Of a stretch of DNA of 64,000 bases, positions 1-20,909 are shown piece after piece (within the stretch, counting starts at the first letter, position 1; each line of letters opens with the position of its first letter). The notes beneath the pieces were generated by a model. It had not been told where the DNA came from. It saw only the letters and a list, made by a program, of their open reading frames with translations, and made no database searches. The stretch comes from Hoplostethus atlanticus (lineage: Eukaryota; Chordata; Actinopteri; Trachichthyiformes; Trachichthyidae): assembly GCA_034670405.1 (NCBI GenBank), contig JAXDDX010000056.1, positions 743,001 through 807,000 of the forward strand. The letters run 5' to 3'. Position numbers and translations under genes: made by a program.

Positions 1-1779
1 TCACCTGAAAGCCCTCTATAGGAGACTAATATATTTTCATTAGTACAAGCAGAGTTGTGCAGCATAGGAATAAGAATGATGAAATTCACAGATCCACTTT
101 AAGCAAAAACTACCAGTGATTTCTGAGTGTCTGGTAGACCCAAGTGAGCACATCATGATTGTATTGAGGTGTGTTGTGGGTGTCAGAACCAGATGGAGGG
201 CTTCTGCTGAGAGAGGGGGAGGAAATACGAAACATGTTCTTTTCAATTCCATTTTGTGATAGAGCCATTTGACAGTCTCAGGCAGGCGATGGCCTCATCA
301 GAGATTTCCCTCATTTTTTCAGTCACAGCTGATTGATGTGTTCTGCAGCTGTTGCCACAGGTGAGGTGCCATAATTGAATGGCATTTCTTTCAATAACCG
401 TCAGCTAAAGACATTAGCCGGACATTTCTCCACCCGAGCCCACCGTCTGCCTAAGACACTTGCATTGCACCCTCCATTGTTTACCTGTCATCTGTCAAAG
501 GCAATGACTTTTCACTGCCTTTGTATTCCTCAGATAATTACACCTTACAGTGACACCTTACAGTGTACGTAATCACCAGGAACATCCGGTAGACTCACCA
601 ACCAACTGTGTTTGACAGCCCTGAATCAATATAGAGAGTTCACTCACTGTGAAATGGTGAGCGAACAATTCAGGGGTTGAAGGGTTATGAGTCTTATTTT
701 CAGGGCTATGTACCCCGTCGATAACCAAGGCCACGTTATCATGTTTGGTATGATGTTTTCTCCATACAAGAGAACACGTTTATCGGTTCTACTGCGAGAT
801 GAGCAGTAGATAAGCAATACATATTTATTGTTTCACACAAGCTACATTTATTCTCGCTGATTGCCCTCTGCAGTGTAGAAATGATTGTATGGTAAAAGGT
901 GGATAAAGAACGCCTGTGGCATTTCATCATGATTGCTTCTATCTCAGCTCTGCAGCGGCATATTTACCAGAGTAGGACCAAACCAGCTTTTCCAACACAT
1001 AGAGGACTATATTAGCTGTGTTAGAAGACCAAAACAATTCACACTGTGTATTAGGAGCACGCATGTGTTAATATTTGATTGGAATATGGTCTGACAACAA
1101 TTTGAGAAAGCCTTACCAAATGGTGTGCAAGATATTTTTCAATTTCTCAAAGATCTAAAGATTTGTTTCAGTTCTAAATAATGTATAGAATAAGTAATAT
1201 TAAGAGTAAAAAAAAAAGCATTTGTTTTTGATAAATAATGAAAACAACTGTCTCTGTCGTGGACTCATACTTTTCAGATTCAGATTCAGATTCAGATTCA
1301 GAGTACTTTATTAATCCCAGAAGGGCAATTCGTTTCACAGTTCAACCCATTCATGTGAACAAAACAACAAACACACAAAGGGCAGCAATCATGCATCAAG
1401 ACATCGACAACAACAACATGCCAGAGACAACAGTGTGCAGGTCAGCGAGTGAACAGCAATAGTGGCTTAAGTGATCTCAAAATGGCTACCATCAGCATTT
1501 AGTAGCTTGATGGACGAAGGAATAAAAGAGTTCAAGTATCTGTTTGTTTTCCGAACGGGCGCATGGTAGCGTCGGCCTGAAGGCATAAGTGAGAATTCAC
1601 TGGACAGAACATGTTCTGGTTGATTTATTATTCCAGTTGCCTTCTGGACCACTCTCCTCTCCCAGAGAGAGCACAGGTCCTTTTGCTGTACTCCTTTGCT
1701 GTACTACTTTTGGACCCCACTGTATATATTTATGTATATATGTTGCTCTCTTGACCATTTGCTGTTTGTGTATGGTCAG
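1..1779 (+). other. mmut intron 4 (partial) with LINE debris
   Basis: No sequence matching mmut exons 1-4 is visible here, so this is read as the 3' part of intron 4. Only the LINE tail near 1276-1690 is recognised; the rest holds nothing I can name. Confidence 0.7.
1276..1690 (-). mobile_element. LINE 3'-end fragment, antisense, with hexamer tail
   Basis: A run of about five TTCAGA units is followed by GTACTTTATTAATCCCAGAA, the reverse complement of the usual fish LINE 3' end (a TGGGATTAATAAAGT-type tail plus a short tandem repeat). Upstream on the minus strand a short frame reads RTNRYLNSFIPSSIKLLN-like sequence (KTNRYLNSFIPSSIKLLN), the usual C-terminus of Rex1/CR1- or L2-type reverse transcriptases. 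The copy is strongly 5'-truncated. Confidence 0.6.
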
Positions 1780-10468
<8,689 letters not shown>

Positions 10469-11314
10469 ATATTTTTCCAAAACCGCAACACTAACTGTCT
10501 ACTTATGCTGTGTCAATAAGAAAGCTGCAAATGGGAAGTCCACACTCTGCTACGCATTTTGTCTGACTAGTGGCTTGAGATTCTGGATAATCATCATATT
10601 TCTAAAGGCTTTTTCCCCACTGTGAGTTCACAGGTTGTACAGCATTGAAAGTTGTGATTAAAAAATCTGTCACTTACCTTGTAACACTGAGATTTGGGTC
10701 CATTACTAAAAGGTGTCTTCACAGTTTGCCATTTTCTGCCCTGTAAGCTCACAAAGAAAAAAAAACTGTCGACAAGCAGCACAGCACAAGTGTTCAGTTT
10801 TGTTCAGTGAGAGTCATTCAAGTGTAGACTAACATTCAGGGATCCCTCCTCAAATGGATACCATGAAATCAATGCTTCTTAAACTTTTGCAGCACGACTG
10901 TGATTTCTAGCCTCATTACTAAAACCTTACCCTTTTTCTTAAATGGTACCACTGGTGTAAATCACAATAGCGAGTCTCATATTCTTTGCAACAGGGTTGG
11001 TAATATCCTGGAAATGTCCTATAAATTATCTGTCTAATGAAAGTGAGAACCCTGATGCTTGGTTAGAGAAGTGCGATCATATTTAACCCACACTTCATAC
11101 ATAGATCATAGCTTGTCATAGCATTTACCTCGGGATGAGCACAGCAGAGAGTTTTCCTACCATAAAATATAAGACATCATAGAGCATGAAAAACCTATCG
11201 GGGACTTTCCAAGTGTATTTAGTTCAATGACTACGTACAATTTGTAAGATCTTAATTTCATTGAATCCCACCAGGATTCAGGATGTGCAATGCTTACTTG
11301 TATTGACCCTGGCA

Positions 11315-11320
11315 AATAAA
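11315..11320 (+). terminator. mmut: candidate mmut polyadenylation signal
   Basis: An AATAAA opens an A/T-rich run of overlapping AATAAA-like hexamers at 11315-11335, about 850 nt after the mmut stop. No transcript evidence is available; a further AATAAA-like site lies near 11613. Confidence 0.35.
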
Positions 11321-11491
11321 TAAAATAAAAATAAAATGGTCAGAGAAGTGTTAGCAGAGAAGAGTACACTGGAGCTCAGATAAGATCAACTGCTCTGTGG
11401 TACGGTACTCCCACCCAGCTTGAGCCCTTTTATGTCCATGGAGGTTGTTATCTTGAAAGTGGGCTTCTTGTGTTTGATCTTTTGCTTCACT

Positions 11492-11679
11492 GCATCGTGT
11501 TTTGTTTCACCTCATCAGAGATAAAACCAGCAAGCGGTGAACTCGACTTGTAAAGCGAAATAGTATTTTTCTACATGTGATTCTGAATCAGCTACGGCGC
11601 TGTTTGGACTGAATAATAAAAGTATGTACGCTTTGAAAATGTGTCTTAACTTCTGCAGTGCATATGAACTCTAGCTCTT
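11492..11679 (+). repeat. dispersed 190-bp repeat, copy 1
   Basis: Begins GCATCGTGTTTTGTTTCACC and ends TATGAACTCTAGCTCT. It matches 14869-15054 over its whole length with scattered substitutions and small indels. The family is unknown to me; no terminal inverted repeats are obvious. Confidence 0.75.
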
Positions 11680-12334
11680 ATTTTTTCACCTTTTTCTATC
11701 AGGTATTTGATCAGACCTAAAATTTGTGGATGAATCTGTTTTAAAGCCTGGGAGGATGAAGCCCCCCTTAAGGCTCTGGGAAAATCAATATTTCCAATAC
11801 TTGGTATTTGATGCACTAGGTTTGGACACAGACCACCCATTGATCTAGCTGCTAAATGAGACTGACCTAAATGTTTTTCATATGCCATTTCCTGTATATT
11901 CAGTATGTTGGTCAACAATCGCAAATATCCCTTACAGGTGGAAGTTAGAAAAGCATGTCCCACTGTCAAATTGTTGCATTGAAATGAAACACGTTTGGGT
12001 AGTAAAAGCTCAAAGAGACATTCTTCTTCCACAGTCTCACATTCAGTTCTTCATTTTGTAACCATGGGACTAGGGTAGTTGTTCATGCTAAAATATAATG
12101 TGAACTTTGTGAGGCTAAAATCACATTTAATGTTCTGTCGTGATTGCATCCATCCCTTGACATGGAGTGTAAGGAGCTACAAATAAAAAGTGGGTTGGCA
12201 TATCTGGAACAGCCCTTTCTCCTCCTATCTTTCTAACAGAGCTTTCACTGTTTCTATAGGTGATTTTACCTCCTCACCAGGAAAGATGTACCTACATGCA
12301 TTGGTCCTTTGTCTTCCAATATAAAAACCTCCTC

Positions 12335-12990
12335 CAAAAACCTTGGTGTGTTCTTTGATTCAGCATTCAGGTTTTCCAAACAAATCAACTAAGTAGTGAA
12401 AGCCTTTACTCTCTTTTCAGTTTAGGACCATCTCCAAAATTAAATCATTTCTCTCTGCCCAAGACCTGGAGAAAACCATCCATGCCTTTATCGCTTCTCG
12501 CCTGGACTACTGTAACTCCCTTTAAATTGTCATTACTCACTCGTCCCTATCCCGCCTGAAGCTGCTAGGCTTTTAACTGGCTCGAGGAAGAGAGACCACA
12601 TCACCCCAGTACTTGCTTCCCTTCACTGGCTCCCAATTCGTTTCAGAACTTAAGATTCGGTTGCTTGTTTTTAAGACTTTGAATGGGCTGGCTCTCAACC
12701 TCTAGGCTCCTTCTCTTAGCTTACCACAGTCTAGGGTGAACCTTAAGGGAGATCGGGTGTTTGAGGTTGCAGCCCCTTCCACACTGCATCAGATCTGCCC
12801 CCGTCTCAAAACCCATTATTCAGCCTTTGAGTGTGACATGCCTGTGAATACATTCTGCTGTCTGTGTGTGTTGTGTATGAGTTGAGGGGGGTTGTATGCA
12901 TTACTATCTTTTCTATCTCTTCTTGTTTTTGCCCTTTAATACAGCAATATTTGGTTGTTTTTAAATGTGCTCTATAAATAAACTTGATTA
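12335..12990 (+). mobile_element. decayed L2-like LINE 3' end
   Basis: Translated pieces resemble the C-terminal RT of fish L2/Maui elements: KNLGVFFDSAFRFSKQIN, SFLSAQDLEKTIHAFIASRL, SLSRLK, ARLLTGSRKRDHITPVLASL, HWLPIRF. They are interrupted by stops and frameshifts. The copy ends with GTGCTCTATAAATAAACTTG, the usual L2-type tail in fish. It is an old, 5'-truncated insertion. Confidence 0.75.
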
Positions 12991-14868
12991 ATGTCAACTG
13001 TCCTATAGTCAGTCTGTGTTTAACTTGATCTAAAATTTAGAAACATTAGTACATGAATATAGCCATACAAGAATATTGATGAAATGCAGTTTTTTTAATT
13101 TGAAGAAATAATTTTATTATTTTTTTAATCCCTTGGCTTTTGTGTCCAAAGTGATGCTACATTCACAAGTTTTATAATAATAATAATAATAATAGTTTAA
13201 TATCATCTTTGAAGTTACAATGTCATCAGTAGCTACAGCACACACAACTTCACATAACACCACAAAATCAAAAACCAAAACTGTGGTTTTGAGTGTTAAT
13301 TCTTCAAGCAACACAGGGATTCATATTTGTCACAGTCAAGGTCATGGAAGATGAATTATTGATAAGCAATATGGCAGAATAACAATAATCATTTTAGATT
13401 TTTTTAAAATAATTATGACTGAAAAGGCTTCCACTCTCTAACAACAACTAATGAGACTGTTTTTGTTAACCTTCTCATAGGTTCATGGTACTCATTACTA
13501 TTAGGTTACAATATTGTGTCTTCCAGCATGAAAAATGAACCGGGTTAGCTACATAAATACACAAATTGTAACAGGAAAGGAACAGGAAATATATGACTGG
13601 GAACAGAAACAGAAGGGCACCAATTAGCCACACGCATGACTTTATATCACTTAATAAAACTTAATAAACATAATATTGACATAAGTGGATCTATTTCCTG
13701 TCAATGAAAATGAAATATACATCATAGTGTACTTTTCCTGAAAATACAAGTGTCACAAAGTAATCAAAAACTAAAAATACTAATAATAATATATAATACT
13801 AATAATAATAATGTAAACAACCAAGTATCTATCATAGATGGAATGTTTGGAATGCATTTCAGTAAACATCTCACCCCCAAATTCACAATCCTATAGATCA
13901 GATAGTTGAATGATCAATGAATGAGGTACATGAAGATAGAGACCTTCTTCTCATAGCTTTTCATTCTGATGAACCCTGATGTAGAAACTTTGATTTTGTA
14001 ATGCCTTAATGGATTTGTGCCTCAGAGCTGAGCTCTTGTTTTGCAGACGCATCCGTGCGTGTTTTCATACCCATCTCACAGAGCATATATTTTAATGGCA
14101 AATGGCGAATCCAAAGATGTTTTTATTGTAGTTCTACTTAGTGACAGTATAAGATTCTTACCTTTTTTCCACACTCAGTGGAATAGCAGCCAGCTATTAA
14201 ACCAGAGTCAGTGAGTGTTTGTGCTTGACAGTATGTGGATAGGTAAAGGACTAAGTCTGGTCGGTTTGAGTCACTCAGACCAGTATGGTGCCTCACTACG
14301 AACCATACTCGAAAAAAACATTTGTTCATTTTTGCACACCACAATCTGGGTGCATATTGCACTGTGGAATGGTTTGTATGGGTGGAATGATACTAATCCA
14401 AGAAGACACCATTTTCACACACCTGGCCCCTGTTCCTTGTACATTGTTTAACTGACTGAGGCTAATATGATATCCAGCTGACAGCCTCCTCAAACGCAGG
14501 AGGTGGATTGATTTCTTAAACTTGCATGTAGTTATCTTGGATAATTGCGTGCTGCCAGTTTGATATACAGGGAACCTGAGTCGATCATCAATTATCTGAT
14601 TGGCTGGCCCTGATACAGGACCCTTTGGGAGTCTTTCATCATATGGCTGTTTACCTCTCCCATAACAGATGTCCATAATCCTTCACTTCCTTCACAATCC
14701 TTCACATCTCCTATGCACAAATAAACTTTTATACTTTGTTAAAGACAGGTATACTCCAACATCTCCATTGTAATGAAATCCAAGATGGCTGACAGACGCC
14801 TCGAACTCGTGCGAGTAAAAAGTCAATGGAGCAGGACAGGACCCTATGGGAGAGGTAGTCAGCCATAT

Positions 14869-15054
14869 GCATCGTGTTTTGTTTCACCTCCTCTTCAGAG
14901 ATAAAACCACCGAGCAGTGAACTCAACTTGTAAAGCAAAATAGTGTTTTTCCACATGTGATTCTGAATCAGCTATTGCTGTTTAGACTGAATAATATAGT
15001 ATGTCAACTTTGGAAATGTGTCTAACTTCTGCAGTGTATATGAACTCTAGCTCT
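14869..15054 (+). repeat. dispersed 190-bp repeat, copy 2
   Basis: Direct copy of 11492-11679, 3.4 kb away in the same orientation. Both contain the shared segments TTCACCTC..CAGAGATAAAACCA and ACATGTGATTCTGAATCAGC. Confidence 0.75.
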
Positions 15055-15271
15055 AGGTAGCTCTGGGTAGATTCAATTAGTCTCCGAGGAGCAGGATAAG
15101 TTAAGTTAAATTATCTGTGCAAGAGAGGGGGGTGGGGGGGGGTTCATCTGTTTTTTTTTAGGTTTGAGCTTAATAAACTATTGTTCTGGTAACAGGTTCT
15201 AAGGAACAGAAAATCCCGGGTTTATGTCAAGCTGTCAACAACCTTATCCAGCTAACTCAGTTAGGCCCTGG

Positions 15272-15277
15272 TTTATT
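15272..15277 (-). terminator. candidate poly(A) signal of proximal opsin
   Basis: AATAAA on the minus strand about 370 nt after the opsin stop codon. Position and hexamer only. Confidence 0.25.
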
Positions 15278-15642
15278 CTACGTGTTTGGGTGCCATGGTT
15301 CACGGGTTGTAGCCCAAACTACAAGCACAGATTTCACTCTGAATCCAGTGCTTAAGACACACAGCAGTTAACATATCTTTGTGCAAACATATCACAGTTC
15401 AACCAACTGTAAAGGGGCCAGTATTACCCTGCTCATTGTTGCAATAGCACACACCAGTGGTGCTTATGAAAGTTTCATACAAGCCAAAATCGTCAGGTTT
15501 ATGAGAGGAAATCACACATCTTTACGCAGTTCACAGCACATAAAAGTCTTTGTTAGTCCGTCATTCCATTGTGTCTCAGCAAACAACTACAATACAAGTT
15601 GAGGGGTAGGCCTGACTGTCGTGTTCTTGGTTGGTTCATTGA

Positions 15643-15912
15643 TCATGTAGATGGCGTTGTGATACTGTTGGAGGCGTGGCAGGCATTAGAGCCTCCACAC
15701 AACCAGCCTAGCTGCTTCACCTCCCTTTTGAATTTCTTGCTGAAGGTGTAGTAGATCAGGGGATTATACACAGTGGAGCTCTTTGCAAACATGCACGGCA
15801 GGAGGCTGACCACCGGGGGGATGCTGGCACTGTCACGGGTAATTGACCACAGACTCACCAGACCATAGGGTGCCCAGCAGCCAATGAAGCCTGCGCTGAT
15901 CAAAACAGCGAT
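15643..15912 (-). CDS. proximal opsin exon 4
   Basis: 270 nt including the stop at 15643-15645. It follows CTCTTGCAG and encodes helix 6 (IAVLISAGFIGCWAPYGLVS), helix 7 with the Schiff-base Lys (LLPCMFAKSSTVYNPLIYY), and a 33-residue basic, Cys-containing tail (KKFKREVKQLGWLCGG) that may be palmitoylated. Confidence 0.92.
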   Translation of the reverse strand: MAVLISAGFIGCWAPYGLVSLWSITRDSASIPPVVSLLPCMFAKSSTVYNPLIYYTFSKKFKREVKQLGWLCGGSNACHASNSITTPST

Positions 15913-18900
15913 CTGCAAGAGAAGAGGCGGATAAACTCAGTAAAAATGTCACAAATAAGAAAGATGAGCAGGCAGCCTACAGATTCTGAGCACATCTCTG
16001 AACCACATTCTGCAATCCTCTGTGAAATCCTGATTAGTATGATTTGATTTCTACAACTAGAGCCCATAATTAGCCGCCAGCTGGCAGATGTCTGCAAGCC
16101 TTAAGGTGACATACACCTACACCAGAGATAAGAAAGACTGTAAGAAAGGTTGCGAGGTTGTGTAGTAATTGATGGTTTTACCAGCAAGCAGCTTTCAACT
16201 TGAATGTATGCTGCATGCACACGATGAAGCAAAGTTGATAAGGAACTTAGTAAATCACTGTCACATACACACACATTAAAATTATACAACTGATTTAGTG
16301 TTATACAAGCAGCAATGTGTGTGTGTGTGTGTGTTTGGGGTGGGGAAGGTGTGATAGAATAGGACATCAGAGAGATTGGATCTTCTAGATCTTCTAAGAC
16401 GCTCTTTTATCACGCTCATAAATCATCTCTAACTAACAAACCACTTTCCATTTCATCATACAAGTTACATTCGAGTCATCTCTGGGTTCTTTGTAGTGCA
16501 CTAAGGCACGGCATGCTGTCAAATCCCAGTCAATAACAGAGCTTTTTAGTCTCCCTTACTATCAACATCCTGCGTTGGAGCTTGACGATACTGGGGATAT
16601 GGTTGCTGTTGTTGAGTATTTTCTTGTAGGTGAAATACAGCCTGATGGCGATGCCGAAGTAGCAGCAGATGATGATCACCGAGGGCATGACCAGGTTGAA
16701 GGAGAATACGGAGATGACGAAAGAGATGCTCTCATTTTTCATCTGTCCCCAGGCAAGTGTGCAGGACAGGCCGAAGGGCTCCGGGCCATACCTGCCCCAG
16801 CCAAATATGGGGAACAGAGCCCAGATCAGGGCATAGATCCAGGTCGACAGGCACAGGATCTTCACCTTTCTCCGAGAGATTGTCTCCTCTGCAGAGAGAT
16901 AGAGAGAGGCTTTGCTTAACAACATGACAAATTATTCTTAATGTCCATGGAAAATGTTTCAGCTTGCTGTATATTATAAAGAGGAGCACTTAGCCTATGT
17001 GCTTCTCGAGAGTGGCTTATAATGAATGCAACAGTAGACAACACTAGGAGTGCAATGGTCTTAACAAGGGTGCCCAGACAAGAGAAGTGAAAGCATCTTC
17101 CTGTCCTGTGTTATATAGGGCCATTGTAAAAAGATAAATGATATTGGATTTGAAGGACTATTGTATGTGGTGTTTACTGTACACATGTAATCATGTTTGA
17201 TTGACAGATCTAATGACTAGAAAGGAAAAGATGCAGATGATTGCTGCAGCGTAAGGTAAGGAATACAAACTGATACATAGCTATCCTGCTGCTACTATTT
17301 AAATAAGGATTGAAAACCGGTGCTAAAATATCCCACTGCCACTGCTGGTGTTGTTGTTACCATGCTGTTCAAATAATTTGATCTACAAATGAGAATAGAT
17401 CTCCCTGGAAATACCAAAATATCAGCCTATCAGAACCCTCCTTCTTGTAAATACTCACTGGTGGACTGCACATTGAAGGAGACAATGAAGCGCACTATGG
17501 CCAAGATTGTCAGGTTCATTAGGCTGGCCATGCCGAAGAAGAATCCCTGCCAGGCCGTAGTAAACACAGGTAGCATCTCCCCCAAGCCAGTGGTGGCTCC
17601 AGGCTGAGGCCACAGCCAGAGGGTACATGCTGATAGCTGCTCCCAGGTCTGTCACCGCCAGATTCACACTCAACAGCTCCGGTGGCTTCATGCTTGATGA
17701 CTTTTTGAACGATATGATGAGGACCAACACGTTCCCCACGATGGAGAGCACAGCTGAGACAGAGAGGTGGAGAAGGAGGGGGGAGGCCAGGGTGGTCAGG
17801 TTTAGCAAGCAGGAGGAATTACGTTCCATCCTCATGGTGGGTCATTTGTGAATAGAAATGTTGTAAACACATATTTGACTACGCCAAGTCACTGATATCT
17901 TTTGATTCCATACTGGAAGTGGGTCTGTTCTGGATTATATCAGATTTCTACTCTCTGCTGTGTGTGACAAAGATCAGGATGTTGGATGTTGCTCTGAATC
18001 GAACTTGTTGTTGACTGTCAACAACAATAAGGATTAACTGCACATATAATACATGAGAGGAATTACAGGGTTAATTCTCTCCAGATTGAAGCATGAGCGA
18101 GATACCACTCTAGTACCAGCACCCAGTGGACCAGCATGACTGAGGATCAATGAGAGATTCCCTAAAAACCAGGGGGCTCGAACCAGCTCCTTGTGTTCGT
18201 TAGAGGAAACAATCATGCTATTGCAATATTACTCCATGTCCTCACCTCCAGCTAACTCAGGCTACATTTTTACATCTTTTTCCTTTTATCAACATACAGA
18301 TTACAGTTGATTTGACCACTTGACTACTAGATTACAGTCATAGATCAAAAGAGCAAAGCAAAAGAGAGATAAGATGAATAGGCCATCACGGTGGCAGTGA
18401 GGTTGAATAGTCTGGTGTAAATTTGAATGCTTTTACGAAGTGACATTTGGGCTCTCCACCTCCAAATTTGCTGGAAATATTATTTTATTATTTATTTTAT
18501 GTTAGTAGAAACTATTTGTTAGCTTACACTCTGGCTCATACTTACATACTTAGAGAAGGTTAAATAACTAGCTCTAATAATATTTCTGATGTTATTAACA
18601 TGTACTTATATTATAATGGCATATAACAGTAATATAGATGTACCTTTAAAATATCTTGACTGAGGCATCAACAATACCACCTCCTCCATGACTGACAGTG
18701 CTTTATTGTGGAAGTGGTGGCACATAAATAAACAGAATGTGATTGGCCCAAGCCAGTATCATGCCATCTTTCATTACGCTTTGTAAACCTTTCTCTGTCT
18801 CTTTTGTATTGGAGTAGTCAGTAGATTGTGTGTGGAATAACAAAGAAAGCATGTTTTGCCATGTGATTTTACAGCCAACATGTTGGTGTTGGTGGAAGTT

Positions 18901-19660
18901 ACATCCACAGGTTTACTACATCATTTTTGAATGAGATGGTGGTTTGATCGCTGTCGTCCTTACTGATCAGGAGATATCCATACCTGATTGGATGTGTAAA
19001 AAGAAAACACTCCAGTGAGGACATGTATCTGCCTAGTTATGCCTATTAAATATTCTGCTCACAATCCCATCCTGCTGGAGCTCTCCCAGGGGATGAGCTG
19101 CTCAGAAGGGTTGAGTTTGTACAGATTAAACCCACCATGCTCTACAACCCACCTTAAAGCACTTGATTCTGCCAAGGACTTCTGGACCTGAAGTATGTGC
19201 TTGTGTGTGTTTAATCGTGTGTTTGGCAGAGACGTTGAGGAAGGTAGAGCCAGCTTTATATTTCTGACATAGAATTCCCCCACCTTTTCATAACTTAAAT
19301 AGACCTTTATGATATAAATAATACATCCTAATAGGGTTAAGTATTATCAACCTGATGCGGGTTGTATAAAAGTAGGGTCCTTTGAGGGAAAAAATATAAA
19401 TTCACGATTTTATTTTTTTAATATTGGTGGTTAGGGTTATTATTCTGCTAGACAGCCAATGAGGGACCCAAAGATCTTGAACAGTTCATTGTTTGTAAAA
19501 CATTTGAACAAGGAGGATAAATCTCCGAGCACCACAACAGGTTATTATATCTTATATCATTATACTCTTAACCTCTACAACTAAACTTACCTAGAACTAG
19601 CAGGTAAAATCCGGCGCCGATGTCTACCGCTGGTGACAATTTGGAGGAGAAGATATCCAT
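15643..19660 (-). CDS. neuropsin (OPN5)-group opsin, mmut-proximal copy, with an exon 2 frameshift
   Basis: A retinal-binding G-protein-coupled receptor made of four coding exons (19660-19591, 17753-17459, 16888-16560, 15912-15643). Ignoring one extra base at 17544-17547 it would encode 320 residues. The N-terminus reads MDIFSSKLSPAVDIGAGFYL, very like the FASKLSWEADLVAGFYL of OPN5. Visible landmarks are GN in helix 1, LAVTDLG in helix 2, the disulphide Cys pair (ATCVYYG; LSCTLAW), CWAPYG in helix 6, and the retinal Lys in FAKSSTVYNPLIYY of helix 7 (about residue 275 after correction). The E/DRY triplet reads VRF. As sequenced, the frame shifts after residue 93 and stops in exon 3 at 16732-16734, losing helices 4-7 and the Lys. 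It is either a young pseudogene or an assembly error. Which member of the fish opn5-9 set it is cannot be settled here. Confidence 0.85.
15913..16559 (-). other. proximal opsin intron 3
   Basis: 647 bp with a short GT tract near 16317-16334. Nothing else seen. Confidence 0.8.
16560..16888 (-). CDS. proximal opsin exon 3
   Basis: 329 nt, entered in phase 1 (completing a Lys codon) and left in phase 0 at ATA|GTAAGG. It encodes ETISRRKVKILCLSTWIYAL, IWALFPIFGWGRYGPEPFGL, SCTLAW and helix 5 (VISVFSFNLVMPSVIIICCY). It holds the second disulphide Cys and a Glu at the position of rhodopsin Glu181. Residue 188 (rhodopsin numbering) is Thr. Confidence 0.9.
16889..17458 (-). other. proximal opsin intron 2
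   Basis: 570 bp, no recognised feature. Confidence 0.8.
17459..17753 (-). CDS. proximal opsin exon 2 (one base too long)
   Basis: 295 nt against 294 nt in the distal copy. The acceptor is CTGTCTCAG before 17753 and the donor GTGAGT follows 17459. It encodes helices 1-3: AVLSIVGNVLVLIISFKK, PPELLSVNLAVTDLGAAISM, GGDATCVYYGLAG. There the frame breaks at a GGGA run (plus-strand TCCC, 17544-17547). One frame over, homology resumes with FFFGMASLMNLTILAIVRF. Confidence 0.88.
17754..19590 (-). other. proximal opsin intron 1
   Basis: 1.8 kb between the tiny first exon and exon 2. No repeat family recognised. Confidence 0.75.
19591..19660 (-). CDS. proximal opsin exon 1
   Basis: 70 nt, 23 codons plus one base. 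Start ATG at 19660, donor GTAAGT at 19590-19585. It encodes the extracellular N-terminus and the start of helix 1 (KLSPAVDIGAGFYLLVL). The split Ala codon joins exactly to exon 2, giving LLVLAVLSIVGN. It is supported by the matching exon of the distal copy and by similarity to OPN5. Confidence 0.85.
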
Positions 19661-19784
19661 CAGAAAAGGTCTGCCGTACTAAAAAGTGTGTTCGTTCCAA
19701 AAACAAAAAGGTGAACAGTGAATACAGACGACAGAAATAATCCGAATTCATTGGGTGGAGACGAGTCAAAAGCTCCTGAGCTAT

Positions 19785-19815
<31 letters not shown>

Positions 19816-20909
19816 ACGGATCTGTGTGTGTGGTCTGTGTGACACATCCCGATCCTCAATGATGGCAATGATAGCGACAGACTCCTGTACGGGCAGGGCT
19901 GTGCGTCCTGTTGCGCGCAGCAACCGACTCTACCAGTTTGTTTCAGTTCTGCTGCTCACTAATCCCACATGCATACATATAGAAAACATATTGGATGAGA
20001 GAAAGATCCTGAAGTACACTGTACTCAAAGCATGTACATAATCGTACTTTATATTTTTTATATTTACCTTTTATGTGTAATAACTTATTCTAAATAAGTT
20101 ACCAACCCCTCAGTATGTGCCCCCCCCATGTCTCATTAAATTTGGCAGACGAACCATTTCCATCTCGTTTGCATCACAGCAGTGCTGTGATTGCAGCTGG
20201 CTCAAATGGGATCCTGATGCATTCTGAAATGGTATTACAGATTTCTGACAAATAGATGGACCCGACGCAGAATAACATCGCACACCTCCTCCTTGCTATG
20301 TAAAGAGACGGAGCGCAATGAATGAATGAGGTCATATGAATGCGAGATCATACCCTTTATAAAAGGTAATGGAATCAAGAAGGAGTTAACACTGTGCAAT
20401 CAAATGCATAAGTGGGATGCATACATGAACAAAAAGGTTTCATTTTAGTGATGTGAATGTACAGGCTAGTAGATGAACCATTTGCTGAGTGTGTGAGACT
20501 TGGTGAGAAAAACGTTTTTATTTTTTCATGTGTAATGGTCACAAATTCAGACATTCCAGCAAGAATCATTTGGATTTTTAATCTCTTTAAAAAGGTTTTC
20601 AGTCATGGTCATTTTTGCCATGTTTTTCAACCACACAAACAATGCAAATTATATGCAAATAATCATCACTTCTTATCAGAGGGAGTATAAACATAAACAG
20701 TTTGAGCTTTAGTCTGGTGCTGTTTTTGATTGAGACATCATCAGGGAAGTGTAGCTTGTTTGAAACGTGAATAAACAACAAAACAACTAAACCTAAAGAT
20801 TTTTATTTTTGTCTGAAGTCCACAGATTTGTTCAGTCTACCATTTGAAAAATCTCTCTAAAATGAGGTTGTTTGGTTTCCAGTCTGACATGGAGAAAGTT
20901 ATTAATAGG

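Larger units (their letters stand above)
10469..15642. other. 3' UTR of mmut and mmut/opsin intergenic region
   Basis: The convergent 3' ends of mmut and the first opsin face each other here. Recognised content: a candidate poly(A) site, two copies of a 190-bp repeat, a decayed L2-like LINE and a short TAA microsatellite at about 13175-13193. A 128-codon minus-strand frame at 11646-12032 overlaps the first repeat copy and matches no family I know. Confidence 0.6.

Noticed and set aside
11646..12032. 128-codon minus-strand frame
   Set aside because: No recognisable domain, and it overlaps the dispersed 190-bp repeat; likely chance or repeat-derived.
14340..14450. Weak similarity to 34775-34870 (GGAATGAT..CAA core)
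   Set aside because: The match is short and patchy and no boundaries could be defined, so a shared repeat is not established.
16575..16919. 114-codon plus-strand frame over the opsin exon
   Set aside because: It is the complement of opsin exon 3; the acidic composition is a mirror of the membrane helices.
17455..17835. Opsin reading frame starting at an ATG at 17835 (MRMERNSSC...)
   Set aside because: The bases before 17753 are intron: CTGTCTCAG is an acceptor, and the true N-terminus lies in the exon at 19660-19591, as in the sister gene.
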